This document shows positions 1 to 11,480 of a DNA stretch of 64,000 nucleotides, one piece after another; within the stretch, counting starts at the first letter, position 1; every line of letters begins with the position of its first letter. The stretch comes from Mastacembelus armatus. Its lineage: Eukaryota; Chordata; Actinopteri; Synbranchiformes; Mastacembelidae. Position numbers and translations under genes: made by a program. Location of the stretch: NCBI RefSeq assembly GCF_900324485.2, contig NW_022872861.1, forward strand, positions 1 to 64,000. Reading direction: 5' to 3'. The notes beneath the pieces are model-generated. The model was not told where the DNA came from. It did not search any database and saw nothing but the letters and a program-made list of their open reading frames with translations.

Positions 1-1662
1 CACAGGTGAACATCACATGCCTGGCATTTCCAAGGAGTGTCCTGCCTCTTGCCACTCTTTGCTTTGCAAAGCGCACAGATCCGGCGACCAGCGGTGGCAT
101 CTGAGGCCTGTCCAGCTCCTGGAACTGGCACATGGTCAACATTTGGTTTTATTTCTGTGACACATCACAGAGCTCTACATTAGCTCTTCCATAAACTCCT
201 TGTGGCTCATGTTGCCATAAAGCTCTTTGTGTACAATATAGGCATTGGTGGCCGCAATGTCCAAGAAGTGTGGAAACAACTTCCTGTACCACTTCATTGT
301 CTTGTGCTGTGCAGTGTAGTACTGTAGCAGCTGATCGGACAGGCCAACACCCCCCATATGCTGGTTGTAGGCAATCACAGGGGCAGGACATGGAAAACTC
401 TTTGTCCTCCATCCATTTTGTGTTTTCACCCTCCTCTGCATGGTGTCTCCTGTTTGAGCAGCATGGATGGTGGAACAGACAGACACCTCTCGTGCGTCCA
501 TCCATTTCACAAACACAAGATGTTCATCTCGAATCCACCTCATGGAGCCCCTCGCAGATTTGCTGGTGAGTGAGTTAGCTGCATCCTGAGGGCAATCCTT
601 CCTGTTGTCTCTGTAGGTCCCACATGCACCAAACTTCAAAGCAAACAAGTCTGTTAGCAGTTTGGGACTAGTGTAAAAATTATCCATGTATACATGGTAC
701 CCAGAGCCCAAAACTGTACGGTCCAACAGAGACATCACAGCATCATAAGACAGTCCATGGCCTGTGGGAAAGCTGTTCTTCCCTGTGTACACAGCAAAAT
801 CCACCGTATATCCATTTGATGAGTCCGCAAGAACAAACAACTTGAAGCCCCACCTGGTTGGCGTGGCTTTCATGCACTGAGTCATCTCTGTGTTTGCTTT
901 GCAGGCCACCACTCTTTCATTCACTGCCAGATTTCGTCTTGGATGATAAATGGTCTTACATGCAAGCCGTATAGTGTCCATGAGGGGTCTGACCTGAAAA
1001 GACAGTCATGTTCAGCCGTGCCCCTCTTTCTGTCATTTCCTTTCTGCACCTGGGTGACTCATGTGCAGATTCCATGAAATGGTGCGGTATCTGTCCCTTG
1101 ACATGACTGTGGCAGGAAAAGGAACAGAGAAAAGACTATCCTGCCGCCAGTAGTCTCTGATGGACTTCAACTTCACCATGGATATGTAGAAGACCAGCCC
1201 AATGTAACGGTACAGCTCACTGATGCCGACGTCTGTCCATTTATATTTACGGCCCTTTGCACGGGACTTGGCAGCCTGAGCGTTGGTGTTTCGACACAGA
1301 GTTAACACAGCACTTTCAGAAAAAAACATCTTGAAGAGACTCATGGGAGAGTGTGCATCACGGGGTTTTAGCTGTGGTCCAGGTTCCCGTTTGGGCAGGA
1401 ATCTCAGAGCCTGTGGAGCCACGTCAATATCAGTCTCTGTTTTCCATGACAGAGTGGGCTGCTTGTCTGCTTTGGCTCTCTTTGCCACAGGTTCCTTTGC
1501 ACCGTTTTTCCCACATCTGCAATAAAAAGGTAAAATAACTACATTATTAACGTTATAGTGATTATAGTGATGTTCACTGATATTCACCACATTAGCCCAC
1601 ATTTTACCAGAGTAAATAAACTGTGGTAACATCTGTTAGCATTTATTTTTCACAGTACCTTA

Positions 1663-1703
<41 letters not shown>

Positions 1704-1971
1704 ATGAGAGAACAGCCAATAACAGATGAACTATATTTTAACACTATCACCAGTCATATGTGGTTTTATACAGCCGAACAACATTTTACATCATGAAGGG
1801 AAAGAGAGAGAAATAACCAAAGGCTTACTCGTCAGGAATCACATCCTCCTTTGGGTCCAGTCGCTCTTCGAAATGCAGACGTTCTTCATCGGAGTCTGGA
1901 TCTTCCTCTGAGGACAAAGTACAGTCTTCGTCGCTGTCCAGAGCCGGAACTGCTGCTTCACGATCCATCAT
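1..1971 (-). pseudogene. piggyBac (PGBD4-like) transposase, copy 1, frameshifted and cut by window edge
   Basis: DNA-transposon transposase, nearly identical to the intact copy at 9448-11480. Exon 1 (1971-1829) begins with two adjacent ATGs and encodes an acidic N-terminus; a 312-bp intron holding a (TA)n tract separates it from exon 2 (from 1516 leftward past the window edge). The DDE-type core is visible: an Asp in the LADSSNG block, an Asp in the MDNFYTS block and an Asp in GGVGLSDQ. Compared with copy 2, this copy has lost about 10 bp near 143, 1 bp near 185, 1 bp near 992 and 2 bp near 1040, which breaks the frame several times. The cysteine-rich C-terminal end is only partly present. 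No terminal inverted repeats or TTAA target site could be identified. It is very likely inactive. Confidence 0.85.
1664..1694. repeat. (TA)n microsatellite in transposase intron
   Basis: Uninterrupted TA dinucleotides followed by a few GTAT units, within the piggyBac intron. The matching tract in the other copy is about 2 bp shorter. Confidence 0.9.
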
Positions 1972-2600
1972 CCAAAGGTGCAGGAAAAGTGAATAGTGAA
2001 TAAATCCTACGATGAGGCTGGACGTTTTATGCCATTTCTCGGGGGCGTGGACATAAAAAACTTGGTTCCGCTCAGATTATTTCCATATGAACAGTCCGAC
2101 CTAAAAAAAGAGATCGTTTATTTTCGACTGAAGACAATTCCACCCCGTTTTGTTCTAAGTGTTTACAAATAAAACTAGACCCCTAAGCTTCGAATAATAC
2201 ACTGCGTTTAACGATACGATCAAAACCGACAGCGAACTAGTAGCTTGTTTTGTCCTTATCAGGAAGCGACGTGAAAGGCGTTGGCCGTTCCCAGTATTTA
2301 AAGCATTTCCGCGGACGTATTAGAAGAACATACGCTGTGGGCGGTGCTAATGACCTCATCCAAGTACGTCGGCCCTTCCTACTGTTTGTTTCGTTCTGTC
2401 GCCGCCTGATTTTAAATTGATGCTTGAATTTCAACTTTAAAGTGTGTGAAATTAGTGGAACCAGTTCAGTTTGTGACATAATTTAGAAACAGGAATTGGC
2501 TTCAGTTTATGCTCAAGTGGTTTAATTGTTTCAGTCATAGATTTTAATTTGATATTGAAGCCAGACAATAACCGGAAGTGACTCTTTAAGGAAAGTGTGT
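1972..2600. other. Non-coding DNA between piggyBac exon 1 and H2A stem-loop
   Basis: No convincing reading frame. It should contain the piggyBac promoter and 5' end (reading left), but no TIR next to a TTAA could be recognised. The same sequence recurs at 11481-12109. Confidence 0.6.
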
Positions 2601-2616
2601 GGCTCTTAAAAGAGCC
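2601..2616 (-). terminator. Histone 3' stem-loop of H2A copy 1
   Basis: On the minus strand this is the 16-nt palindrome GGCTCTTTTAAGAGCC, with a 6-bp stem and 4-nt loop, followed by ACAC. It is the SLBP-binding signal for replication-dependent histone mRNA 3' processing and lies about 30 bases after the stop codon. Confidence 0.97.
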
Positions 2617-2648
2617 GTTGTGTGTGTAAAGCGGAGCTCAGGTCCAGT

Positions 2649-3038
<390 letters not shown>

Positions 3039-3089
3039 TCAAGTTTGAAGTTCTAAGAAAATCGAACAACTGTCACCACTGAGCCAAAA

Positions 3090-3160
3090 CCTGCCTTATA
3101 TCTCCACCAGCTGTTCGCTCATTGGCTCCAGTTTGTCTTAAGTACGTTCCACCAATCAGA
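3090..3160 (-). promoter_or_regulatory. H2A copy 1 promoter elements
   Basis: A TATA-like ATATAAG reads on the minus strand near 3096-3102, about 65 bases before the ATG. An ATTGG (CCAAT on the minus strand) lies at 3121-3125 and a forward CCAAT near 3152. This set is not shared with H2A copy 2. Confidence 0.6.
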
Positions 3161-3728
3161 AAGAAGCGCGTTCCTGCCCGTTTCCGCCATTTTCACTATT
3201 GTCAATTTCAAAATTTTCTAGACACGTCAGCAGGAAAGATAATTTAACAAACAGTAACGAAACTGTAAAAGCAAAAAAAAAAAAGCATTACAAAACAATG
3301 ATTTGATACAGTCAACATTTGTCTGGTTCTATTTGCTGAGAGAATTTAATCTTAATTTGACCTTTAGCTTTTTCAAACCAGTTGTTGGACTGACAGTGTT
3401 TCATAGAGCTTTCATTAAATAACGAATTGTTATGTTTCTAGAGGCTTATTATGGATGTCATTGTTTGAAGTTTCAGCTCAATGAAAGAAGCTGAAAGACA
3501 AAGGAAAACTGACCTGAATATCAAATGTTTTTTGGACAGAAAACATTTATATCACATTAAAATGAAAAGCTGTAATTGGGACTAACAGTGTTTTAGGCTG
3601 CCAATTTCCAAAAGTGTTTGTTCCCAACTTCCTAATTTCTGCCAGAATATGTGAACTGTTACAGAACAAGACCCCAATAGACAGTGTTTAACAAGCATTT
3701 CCTCAGAACTCATTTTCACATAAGAGGA
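3161..3728. other. Intergenic DNA between H2A and H3
   Basis: AT-rich, no gene recognised. The stretch near 3660-3728 matches DNA downstream of the H3 gene at 47225-47635, so the H3 homology block extends about 100 bp past the inverted-repeat limit here. Confidence 0.5.
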
Positions 3729-3756
3729 AGATGCTGCTCTGAGAGTGGAGGTATGT

Positions 3757-3772
3757 GGCTCTTAAAAGAGCC
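3757..3772 (-). terminator. Histone 3' stem-loop of H3 copy 1
   Basis: A perfect 16-nt GGCTCTTTTAAGAGCC on the minus strand, about 30 bases after the H3 stop codon, followed by ACATACC. Confidence 0.97.
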
Positions 3773-3801
3773 GTTGTTGGTTTGGATAAGGCCGGGGGAG
3801 T

Positions 3802-4873
<1,072 letters not shown>

Positions 4874-4889
4874 GGCTCTTAAAAGAGCC
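4874..4889 (-). terminator. Histone 3' stem-loop of H1 copy 1
   Basis: A 16-nt GGCTCTTTTAAGAGCC on the minus strand, about 35 bases past the H1 stop codon, preceded by a CTCAAA context. Confidence 0.97.
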
Positions 4890-4925
4890 TTTGAGGGGGG
4901 GGAGCGGCGCTTGTGAGGAGCCGCT

Positions 4926-5546
4926 TTACTTCTTGGCCGCGGCTTTCTTGGCCGGAGCTTTCTTGGCCGCTGGCTTCTTGGGCGCGGGCTTGGTCTTGGT
5001 CTTTTTGACGGCGGGCTTCTTGGGGCTCTTGGCCGCGGGCTTCTTGGGACTCTTGGCCGCGGGCTTCTTGGCTGGCGCCTTCTTGGCTGGAGCTTTCTTC
5101 GGGGACTTCTTGGCTGCGGGCTTCTTGGCTGGCGCTTTCTTGGCCGCGGCGGGTTTCTTGGCCGCGGCGGGCTTCTTGGCTTTTGCTGGCGCCTTCTTCT
5201 TGACCACCTTCTTGGCTGGCTTAGCGGCGCTGGGCTCCTTCTTGGCGAGCTTGAAGGAGCCGGACGCCCCGGTGCCTTTGGTCTGGCTCAGGGTCCCTTT
5301 GGTCACCAGCTTGGTGACGGCGGTGTTGATGCGCTTGTTGGCCTTGGTGACGTCGACGCCTTTGGCGGCCAGCACCTTTTTGAGCGCCGCCAGCGAAGTC
5401 CCCTTGCGCTCATTGGACTCTGCCACGGCGCTGACGATCAGCTTCGAGAGGCTGGGTCCGTCCTTCTTGGGCCGGGCTGCGCTCTTCTTCTTGGGGGCCT
5501 TGGCCGCAGCCTTGGCCGGGGCGGCTGCTGGAGCTTCTTCCGCCAT
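4926..5546 (-). CDS. h1: Linker histone H1, copy 1
   Basis: Replication-dependent linker histone of 206 residues. A short acidic/Ala/Pro N-terminus ([10 protein letters not shown]) leads into the winged-helix globular domain at about residues 28-100 ([20 protein letters not shown] through [10 protein letters not shown]). About 105 residues of Lys/Ala/Pro tail follow, with several SPKK motifs, which are DNA-binding and CDK-phosphorylation sites. The start is the first ATG matching the family; the open frame runs further upstream without an ATG. An H1 box (AAACACA, 5687-5693) and a TTATAA at about 5611-5617 precede it. It is 13 residues shorter than the inverted copy at 54136-54795, the difference lying in tail repeats. 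Confidence 0.97.
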   Translation of the reverse strand: MAEEAPAAAPAKAAAKAPKKKSAARPKKDGPSLSKLIVSAVAESNERKGTSLAALKKVLAAKGVDVTKANKRINTAVTKLVTKGTLSQTKGTGASGSFKLAKKEPSAAKPAKKVVKKKAPAKAKKPAAAKKPAAAKKAPAKKPAAKKSPKKAPAKKAPAKKPAAKSPKKPAAKSPKKPAVKKTKTKPAPKKPAAKKAPAKKAAAKK

Positions 5547-5604
5547 TCTCGTGTGTCGGTTGTCTGCTGTGCGAGTCTGAAGGTGTCCGCTCTCAGCGCA
5601 GGAG

Positions 5605-5695
5605 GCGGGACTTATAACGACCATGAGAACCGTGGAGAGGCAACGCACACAGCCGCGCCGCTGCCTGCTCGGATATGGCCGCACTTGTGTTTTCT
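5605..5695 (-). promoter_or_regulatory. H1 copy 1 promoter: TATA and H1 box
   Basis: On the minus strand GTTATAAG lies at about 5611-5618, some 65 bases before the ATG. The H1-specific element AAACACA lies at 5687-5693, the usual distance upstream. Both are kept in the inverted copy. Confidence 0.85.
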
Positions 5696-6100
5696 CTCCC
5701 AGCTTCGGGGCATCAAAGTCCCGCAGAACCAACGCGTGGAGACCCGAGCGCCGCCGCAGCCCCGAGAAACGCTTCTTCCCTCCGTGCCCAGCTCGCGCTT
5801 CCGCACCAGCGCGCTCTCATGCGGTCCCAGGAGCCCCCAGACCTGTCCCGCACCGCGTCGCTTCGTGCAGCCCGCGGCCGCTTTTCTCCACATTTCGCCT
5901 CCTAAAGCGGGTCAAAGTGGTTCGGGTGAGACCGGGCGGTCGTGTTCCGGTCCTCACACACTTGGGAAGACTCGGTCAAAGTGAAATCGCTGGTCGAATC
6001 AGACTCGTTCAGTTTGAACGGCTCATGTTTGGGCTGCGGGTAAACACACGGACGCTGCCGGTGACGGAGCCGGTTCCACGTACTCTGTCACACGTGGAGT

Positions 6101-6611
6101 TTTGGGTCCTGAGCTGATTTTTATATCTGAATTAATTTTGTTGCTGTAATATCAGGCTATAAATATAACATCATTTCTATTATAATAATCGGACTCGGAT
6201 AATCAGCCAGGTTCAGTTGGACCAATATATTTTCTGCTGCTGCAGTTTTTCCTGTAAACCTGAGCTGATGCTTCACTGACACACAGAATCAATAAAATAA
6301 TGAACTAAATAAAAATAAAACAAAAATGTGTTTACAGCCTTGAAGTGCAGCTACATGCAGGCTCAGTGTAGAAAACACAATGTAATGAATATTAATAAAC
6401 ACCTGTACATTTCGGCAGGTGCGCTCCATTTCTATAGCGCCATGTGTAGAAACAACAGTCAAATTCAGATTTGTACAAAACAAGAAAACAAGGAGACACA
6501 AAACCACTAACTGGACCCAGGAAACAGCAGGAAGCAGCAGAAAGCAGCAGCAGAAAACAGTCAGTTTTGCTTTTCACACATTGGTCCTGTGATAAAGTCA
6601 GTTGTATTTCA
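6101..6611. other. Intergenic, no gene seen
   Basis: AT-rich DNA between the H1 promoter and the tRNA gene. No conserved frame, repeat or regulatory element was recognised. Confidence 0.5.
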
Positions 6612-6684
6612 GTTTCCGTAGTGTAGTGGTTATCACGTTCGCCTCACACGCGAAAGGTCCCCGGTTCGAAACCGGGCGGAAACA
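6612..6684 (+). tRNA. tRNA-Val (CAC)
   Basis: A 73-nt cloverleaf without intron. The 7-bp acceptor stem is GTTTCCG/CGGAAAC with discriminator A. The A box is TAGTGTAGTGG, the anticodon loop CTCACAC gives anticodon CAC, and the B box is GGTTCGAAACC. CCA is not encoded, as expected in eukaryotes. A long T run (from about 6695) downstream is a normal Pol III terminator. By eye it agrees with the vertebrate tRNA-Val-CAC consensus over its whole length, so it is probably functional. Confidence 0.97.
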
Positions 6685-6699
6685 TATTTGTTGTTTTTT

Positions 6700-7181
6700 T
6701 TTTTTCTCCTTTTTCATTCACCTGTGTTGATCTTGCCACCAATGTGCACGTGACTTCTCAGTGACTCCTTGTCTCTATATTCTTTCAGGATATGTTCTTA
6801 TTTTGACAAACTGCAAAAAATAGTTTTTCACTCATGGTCATGTTTAGAATAAATAACCAGGATCTTTATAAATGAAAAATACTCAAAGTACTAATGTTCA
6901 TGGCTGAGTTTTCAACCATTAATGAGAAGCTATTAGTACTGCTGAGGGATGTTACTGATGGACAACATCTCTCTTTGATTCCACTTTGACAGGAGTACTG
7001 AGATTGACAAGTCTGTATTGAAAACTTTAAGTAAAAGCCCCAAAGTACCATCATCCAAATGTATTTGAAGTATCCAAAGTAAAAGTACTCATTGTGCAGA
7101 ATGGCCCATTTCACATGAATGGATCTGATATTATTGGATTGTAATTATTGATGATTATTGTGTTGATCACTGTAATGTTGG
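6700..7181. repeat. Dispersed fish repeat flanking minisatellite block 1
   Basis: From about 7024 to 7181 the sequence (motifs AAGTAAAAG, TCCAAATGTA, GTGCAGAATGGCCC) closely matches 18530-18710 next to minisatellite block 2. The 58-bp repeat therefore sits inside a dispersed element rather than arising independently. 6700-7020 shows nothing recognisable. Confidence 0.65.
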
Positions 7182-7880
7182 AGCTGACGTTAACTACCTT
7201 ATATACTTCTAATTTGAAGTACTTTATATACCGCTGGGTAGCTGACGTTAACTACCTTATATACTTCTAATTTGAAGTACTTTATATACCGCTGGGTAGC
7301 TGACGTTAACTACCTTATATACTTCTAATTTGAAGTACTTTATATACCGCTGGGTAGCTGACGTTAACTACCTTATATACTTCTAATTTGAAGTACTTTA
7401 TATACCGCTGGGTAGCTGACGTTAACTACCTTATATACTTCTAATTTGAAGTACTTTATATACCGCTGGGTAGCTGATGTTAACTACCTTATATACTTCT
7501 AATTTGAAGTACTTTAGGAACCCAGGCGCTTTAGTGTTATCCTTAGAATATGGGTCTAAACAGACTTAAAATAAGGTTTGGAATCTCCAACTGTAGTCTA
7601 CTCGATCCTAGACGTAAGAGTCCGGGACTCAGGATCGTAGCCGCAGATAGTCTGTGTTGAGGTACTTTTAGTCCATCAGGGATGGGACAAACTGAAAGGA
7701 CCCACAAATATGGGTCAGCCTGGTCCGATAGTAGATATCATAATGGGCAAATATGGTTATTCCTGTAAAGCACTTTGAATTACTCTGTTTATGAATTGTG
7801 CTATATAAATAAATTTGAAGTACTTTATATACCACCGGGTAGCTGACGTTATTTACCTTATATACTTCTGATTTAAGTTA
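7182..7880 (+). repeat. 58-bp minisatellite, block 1
   Basis: About six units of a 58-bp repeat containing GCTGACGTTAACTACC and CTTCTAATTTGAAGTACT. The last units are displaced by a retroposed insert at 7517-7811 and resume degenerately at 7812-7880. The unit is rich in short palindromes (GTTAAC, AAGTACTT) and in TATATA. Confidence 0.95.
7517..7811 (+). mobile_element. SINE or LINE-tail insertion inside minisatellite block 1
   Basis: A 295-bp insert flanked by perfect 16-bp direct repeats AATTTGAAGTACTTTA (7501-7516 and 7812-7827), which are part of the minisatellite unit, so they are a target-site duplication. The 3' end (CTGTAAAGCACTTTGAATTA through GTGCTATATAAATA) resembles the tail of common fish SINEs and their partner LINEs. 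No tRNA-like head was recognised, so it may be 5'-truncated. Confidence 0.75.
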
Positions 7881-8141
7881 AGTTGAAGCCAAACTGATGT
7901 TCTGTGTATCTAATGTACTTGGTCATTCTGTACAAAGATCAGAAACTGGACATGCCTCTAACTCCGAATTCAAAACAGTTAAAATCCATGGTCAAAAAAA
8001 AAAACAGTAAGACATACATCCCTGTTCTTAATAATGTTGCTCCTAAACTCAAGTATTTTTGAAGTCAAATCAAAGATTCAGATAATGTGTAAACGTCACA
8101 ACGTTCATATAAAAAGGAAAAGCTCTTCGTTCTGGGTGAGT
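7881..8141. other. Intergenic upstream of H2B stem-loop
   Basis: Nothing recognised apart from AAGAGCTTTT on the minus strand near 8115-8125, just past the H2B stem-loop, where a histone downstream element that pairs with U7 snRNA would lie. Confidence 0.4.
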
Positions 8142-8157
8142 GGCCCTGAAAAGGGCC
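8142..8157 (-). terminator. Histone 3' stem-loop of H2B, variant stem
   Basis: On the minus strand this is GGCCCTTTTCAGGGCC: a 6-bp stem and UUUC loop, with a C-G pair replacing the usual U-A pair and loop end C rather than A. It lies about 25 bases past the H2B stop codon. Confidence 0.95.
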
Positions 8158-8182
8158 TTTTTTTGTGGGCCAAGAAACAAGT

Positions 8183-8554
8183 TTATTTGGAGCTGGTGTA
8201 CTTGGTCACGGCCTTGGTGCCCTCGGACACGGCGTGTTTAGCCAGCTCGCCGGGCAGCAGCAGGCGGACGGCGGTCTGGATCTCCCTAGACGTGATGGTG
8301 GAGCGCTTGTTGTAGTGCGCCAGGCGGGAAGCCTCCCCGGCGATCCTCTCGAAGATGTCGCTGACGAAGGAGTTCATGATGCTCATGGCCTTGGAGGAGA
8401 TCCCGGTGTCGGGGTGGACCTGCTTCAGCACCTTGTACACGTAGATGGCGTAGCTCTCCTTCCTGGTCCTTCTCTTCTTCTTGCCGGTCTTCGTAACGCT
8501 CTTAGAGACGGCTTTCTTGGAGCCCTTTTTCGGCGCTTTCACTTGCTCAGGCAT
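8183..8554 (-). CDS. h2b: Histone H2B
   Basis: Complete 123-residue H2B, the only H2B in the window. A basic tail ([19 protein letters not shown]) leads into the core from [15 protein letters not shown] to [10 protein letters not shown]. The core is canonical except [16 protein letters not shown], where human H2B has Gly and Asn at the Ser positions. Lys120-equivalent (AVTKYTSSK), the monoubiquitination site, is kept. It is intronless with a stem-loop. The promoter has the H2B hallmark: an Oct-1 octamer (ATTTGCAT on the minus strand, 8630-8637) just upstream of TATAAAAG (8613-8620), with a CCAAT (ATTGG, 8663-8667) further up. Confidence 0.97.
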   Translation of the reverse strand: MPEQVKAPKKGSKKAVSKSVTKTGKKKRRTRKESYAIYVYKVLKQVHPDTGISSKAMSIMNSFVSDIFERIAGEASRLAHYNKRSTITSREIQTAVRLLLPGELAKHAVSEGTKAVTKYTSSK

Positions 8555-8611
8555 GGCTGCTGGTTCTGACAGTTCATTTACAGCTGAAGGTTGTAGCTGT
8601 CGGCGAGCGCT

Positions 8612-8668
8612 GCTTTTATAGTCCCCTTCATGCAAATATTACTGTGCGGTCGCTCGTCCAGGATTGGT
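8612..8668 (-). promoter_or_regulatory. H2B promoter: TATA, octamer, CCAAT
   Basis: Reading the minus strand: CCAAT at 8663-8667, octamer ATTTGCAT at 8630-8637, TATAAAAG at 8613-8620, then the ATG at 8554. This is the classical order for vertebrate H2B genes activated by Oct-1 in S phase. Confidence 0.92.
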
Positions 8669-8699
8669 TAGTTTTCTCAGTAGGTTTGCGCATGCGCCA

Positions 8700-9447
8700 G
8701 ACAAATTCCCGCCTTTTAGCTGTCTGCAGTGTTTATGGAGAATCTCATGTTTCCATGATGGAGAATAAAAATAGTATATTAGCCCGATATTTAACTAATA
8801 TGTTGTAATAAAATCTAAAAGGTCATGTATGTCCCATATTGCTCTGCAGGATTATCAGAATATTTGGACTCACCTTCCAGCAGACACTTATTCGTCAAAA
8901 AAACAAACATATTAATGTCTAAAGTCTGACAACACTGTAATCAGCACAAACTGGGTACAAAAATATGTGAGCAGAAAGTTTATACATGATTGTGTCTTAG
9001 AGAAAAAAGTGTTTATGCATGGTTAGTGAAAAACTAGTGTTTGCTTCAAAATGATGTGAAAATCATCTTGTTCACTCATCCACAACAATACACTGATTTA
9101 AGTTTTCCAAGACACTTTCTGTTCAGAAAAGACGAGGCCTGATCATGAATAATCATGTGATTGACCTGAGAAGACAAAGACTCACAGAATGAGATGCACA
9201 ATGAGCCTTTCAGTCAGGAATGTGGCTGAGCAGAAATTACTATGAAGAAGAAAGTGAGGACAAAAGAAATTTGTATATTTTCTGTTTGTAGTTTATTTAG
9301 AATATAGTAAGATGTCAATGGTACAGAAGATACTTTCAGGGTAAAACAAGGTAAACAGGAACAGTAAACAGGTGTGAGGTTTGTAAAAGCCCACTCTCAC
9401 ACCCGATGTATAACCTCTTCTCTCACATAATACACAGAATGGAACAG
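8700..9447. other. Intergenic between H2B promoter and piggyBac copy 2
   Basis: No gene recognised. The 3' end of the piggyBac element should lie here (reading right to left), but no terminal repeat with TTAA was found. Confidence 0.5.
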
Positions 9448-11174
9448 CTACACAACTTTGTGCCAGTCTAGGAAACAGTTCCTTTTCAGCTGAACACACA
9501 GGTGAACATCACATGCCTGGCATTTCCAAGGAGTGTCCTGCCTCTTGCCACTCTTTGCTTTGCAAAGCGCACAGATCCGGCGACCAGCGGTGGCATCTGA
9601 GGCCTGTCCAGCTCCTGGAACTGGCACATGGTCAACATTGGTGAATTTTGGTTTTACTTTCTGTGACACATCACAGAGCTCTACAACTAGCTCTTCCATA
9701 AACTCCTTGTGGCTCATGTTGCCATAAAGCTCTTTGTGTACAATATAGGCATTGGTGGCCGCAATGTCCAAAAAGTGGAGAAACAACTTCCTGTACCACT
9801 TCATTGTCTTGTGCTGTGCAGTGTAGTACTGTAGCAGCTGATCGGACAGGCCAACACCCCCCATATGCTGGTTGTAGGCAATCACAGGGGCAGGACATGG
9901 AAAACTCTTTGTCCTCCATCCATTTTGTGTTTTCACCCTCCTCTGCACGGTGTCTCCTGTTTGAGCAGCATGGATGGTGGAACAGACAGACACCTCTCGT
10001 GCGTCCATCCATTTCACAAACACAAGATGTTCATCTCGAATCCACCTCATGGAGCCCCTCGCAGATTTGCTGGTGAGTGAGTTAGCTGCATCCTGAGGGC
10101 AATCCTTCCTGTTGTCTCTGTAGGTCCCACATGCACCAAACTTCAAAGCAAACAAGTCTGTTAGCAGTTTGGGACTAGTGTAAAAATTATCCATGTATAC
10201 ATGGTACCCAGAGCCCAAAACTGTACGGTCCAACAGAGACATCACAGCATCATAAGACAGTCCATGGCCTGTGGGAAAGCTGTTCTTCCCTGTGTACACA
10301 GCAAAATCCACCGTATATCCATTTGATGAGTCCGCAAGAACAAACAACTTGAAGCCCCACCTGGTTGGCGTGGCTTTCATGCACTGAGTCATCTCTGTGT
10401 TTGCTTTGCAGGCCACCACTCTTTCATTCACTGCCAGATTTCGTCTTGGATGATAAATGGTCTTACATGCAAGCCGTATAGTGTCCATGAGGGGTCTGAC
10501 CCTGAAAAGACAGTCATGTTCAGCCGTGCCCCTCTTTCTGTCATTTTCCTTGTCTGCACCTGGGTGACTCATGTGCAGATTCCATGAAATGGTGCGGTAT
10601 CTGTCCCTTGACATGACTGTGGCAGGAAAAGGAACAGAGAAAAGACTATCCTGCCGCCAGTAGTCTCTGATGGACTTCAACTTCACCATGGATATGTAGA
10701 AGACCAGCCCAATGTAACGGTACAGCTCACTGATGCCGACGTCTGTCCATTTATATTTACGGCCCTTTGCACGGGACTTGGCAGCCTGAGCGTTGGTGTT
10801 TCGACACAGAGTTAACACAGCACTTTCAGAAAAAAACATCTTGAAGAGACTCATGGGAGAGTGTGCATCACGGGGTTTTAGCTGTGGTCCAGGTTCCCGT
10901 TTGGGCAGGAATCTCAGAGCCTGTGGAGCCACGTCAATATCAGTCTCTGTTTTCCATGACAGAGTGGGCTGCTTGTCTGCTTTGGCTCTCTTTGCCACAG
11001 GTTCCTTTGCACCGTTTTTCCCACATCTGCAATAAAAAGGTAAAATAAACTACATTATTAACGTTATAGTGATTATAGTGATGTTCACTGATATTCACCA
11101 CATTAGCCCACATTTTACCAGAGTAAATAAACTGTGGTAACATCTGTTAGCATTTATTTTTCACAGTACCTTAG

Positions 11175-11212
<38 letters not shown>

Positions 11213-11480
11213 ATGAGAGAACAGCCAATAACAGATGAACTATATTTTAACACTATCACCAGTCATATGTGGTTTTATACAGCCGAACAACATTTTACAT
11301 CATGAAGGGAAAGAGAGAGAAATAACCAAAGGCTTACTCGTCAGGAATCACATCCTCCTTTGGGTCCAGTCGCTCTTCGAAATGCAGACGTTCTTCATCG
11401 GAGTCTGGATCTTCCTCTGAGGACAAAGTACAGTCTTCGTCGCTGTCCAGAGCCGGAACTGCTGCTTCACGATCCATCAT
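9448..11480 (-). CDS. piggyBac (PGBD4-like) transposase, intact spliced copy
   Basis: Two exons: 11480-11338 and 11026-9448, with a GTAAGC donor and TTGCAG acceptor, joining in frame to 573 residues. The acidic N-terminus (EDPDSDEERLHFEERL) is followed by the transposase fold. The DDD triad is visible as Asp in LADSSNG, Asp in YMDNFYTS and Asp in GGVGLSDQLL. The C-terminus is a cysteine-rich zinc-binding domain (CALCKAK, CQACDVHLC, then C and H), as in PGBD4 and moth piggyBac. No internal stop. It cuts and pastes at TTAA in active relatives, but no TIRs were found here, so it may be an end-degraded element or a domesticated gene. It is part of the 3.04-kb direct duplication with H2A. Confidence 0.9.
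11173..11201. repeat. (TA)n microsatellite in transposase intron
   Basis: TA dinucleotides within the piggyBac intron, equivalent to 1664-1694. Confidence 0.9.

Noticed and set aside
9100-9447. piggyBac terminal inverted repeats
   Set aside because: I looked for TTAA followed by matching inverted ends on both sides of the transposase gene and found no convincing pair.
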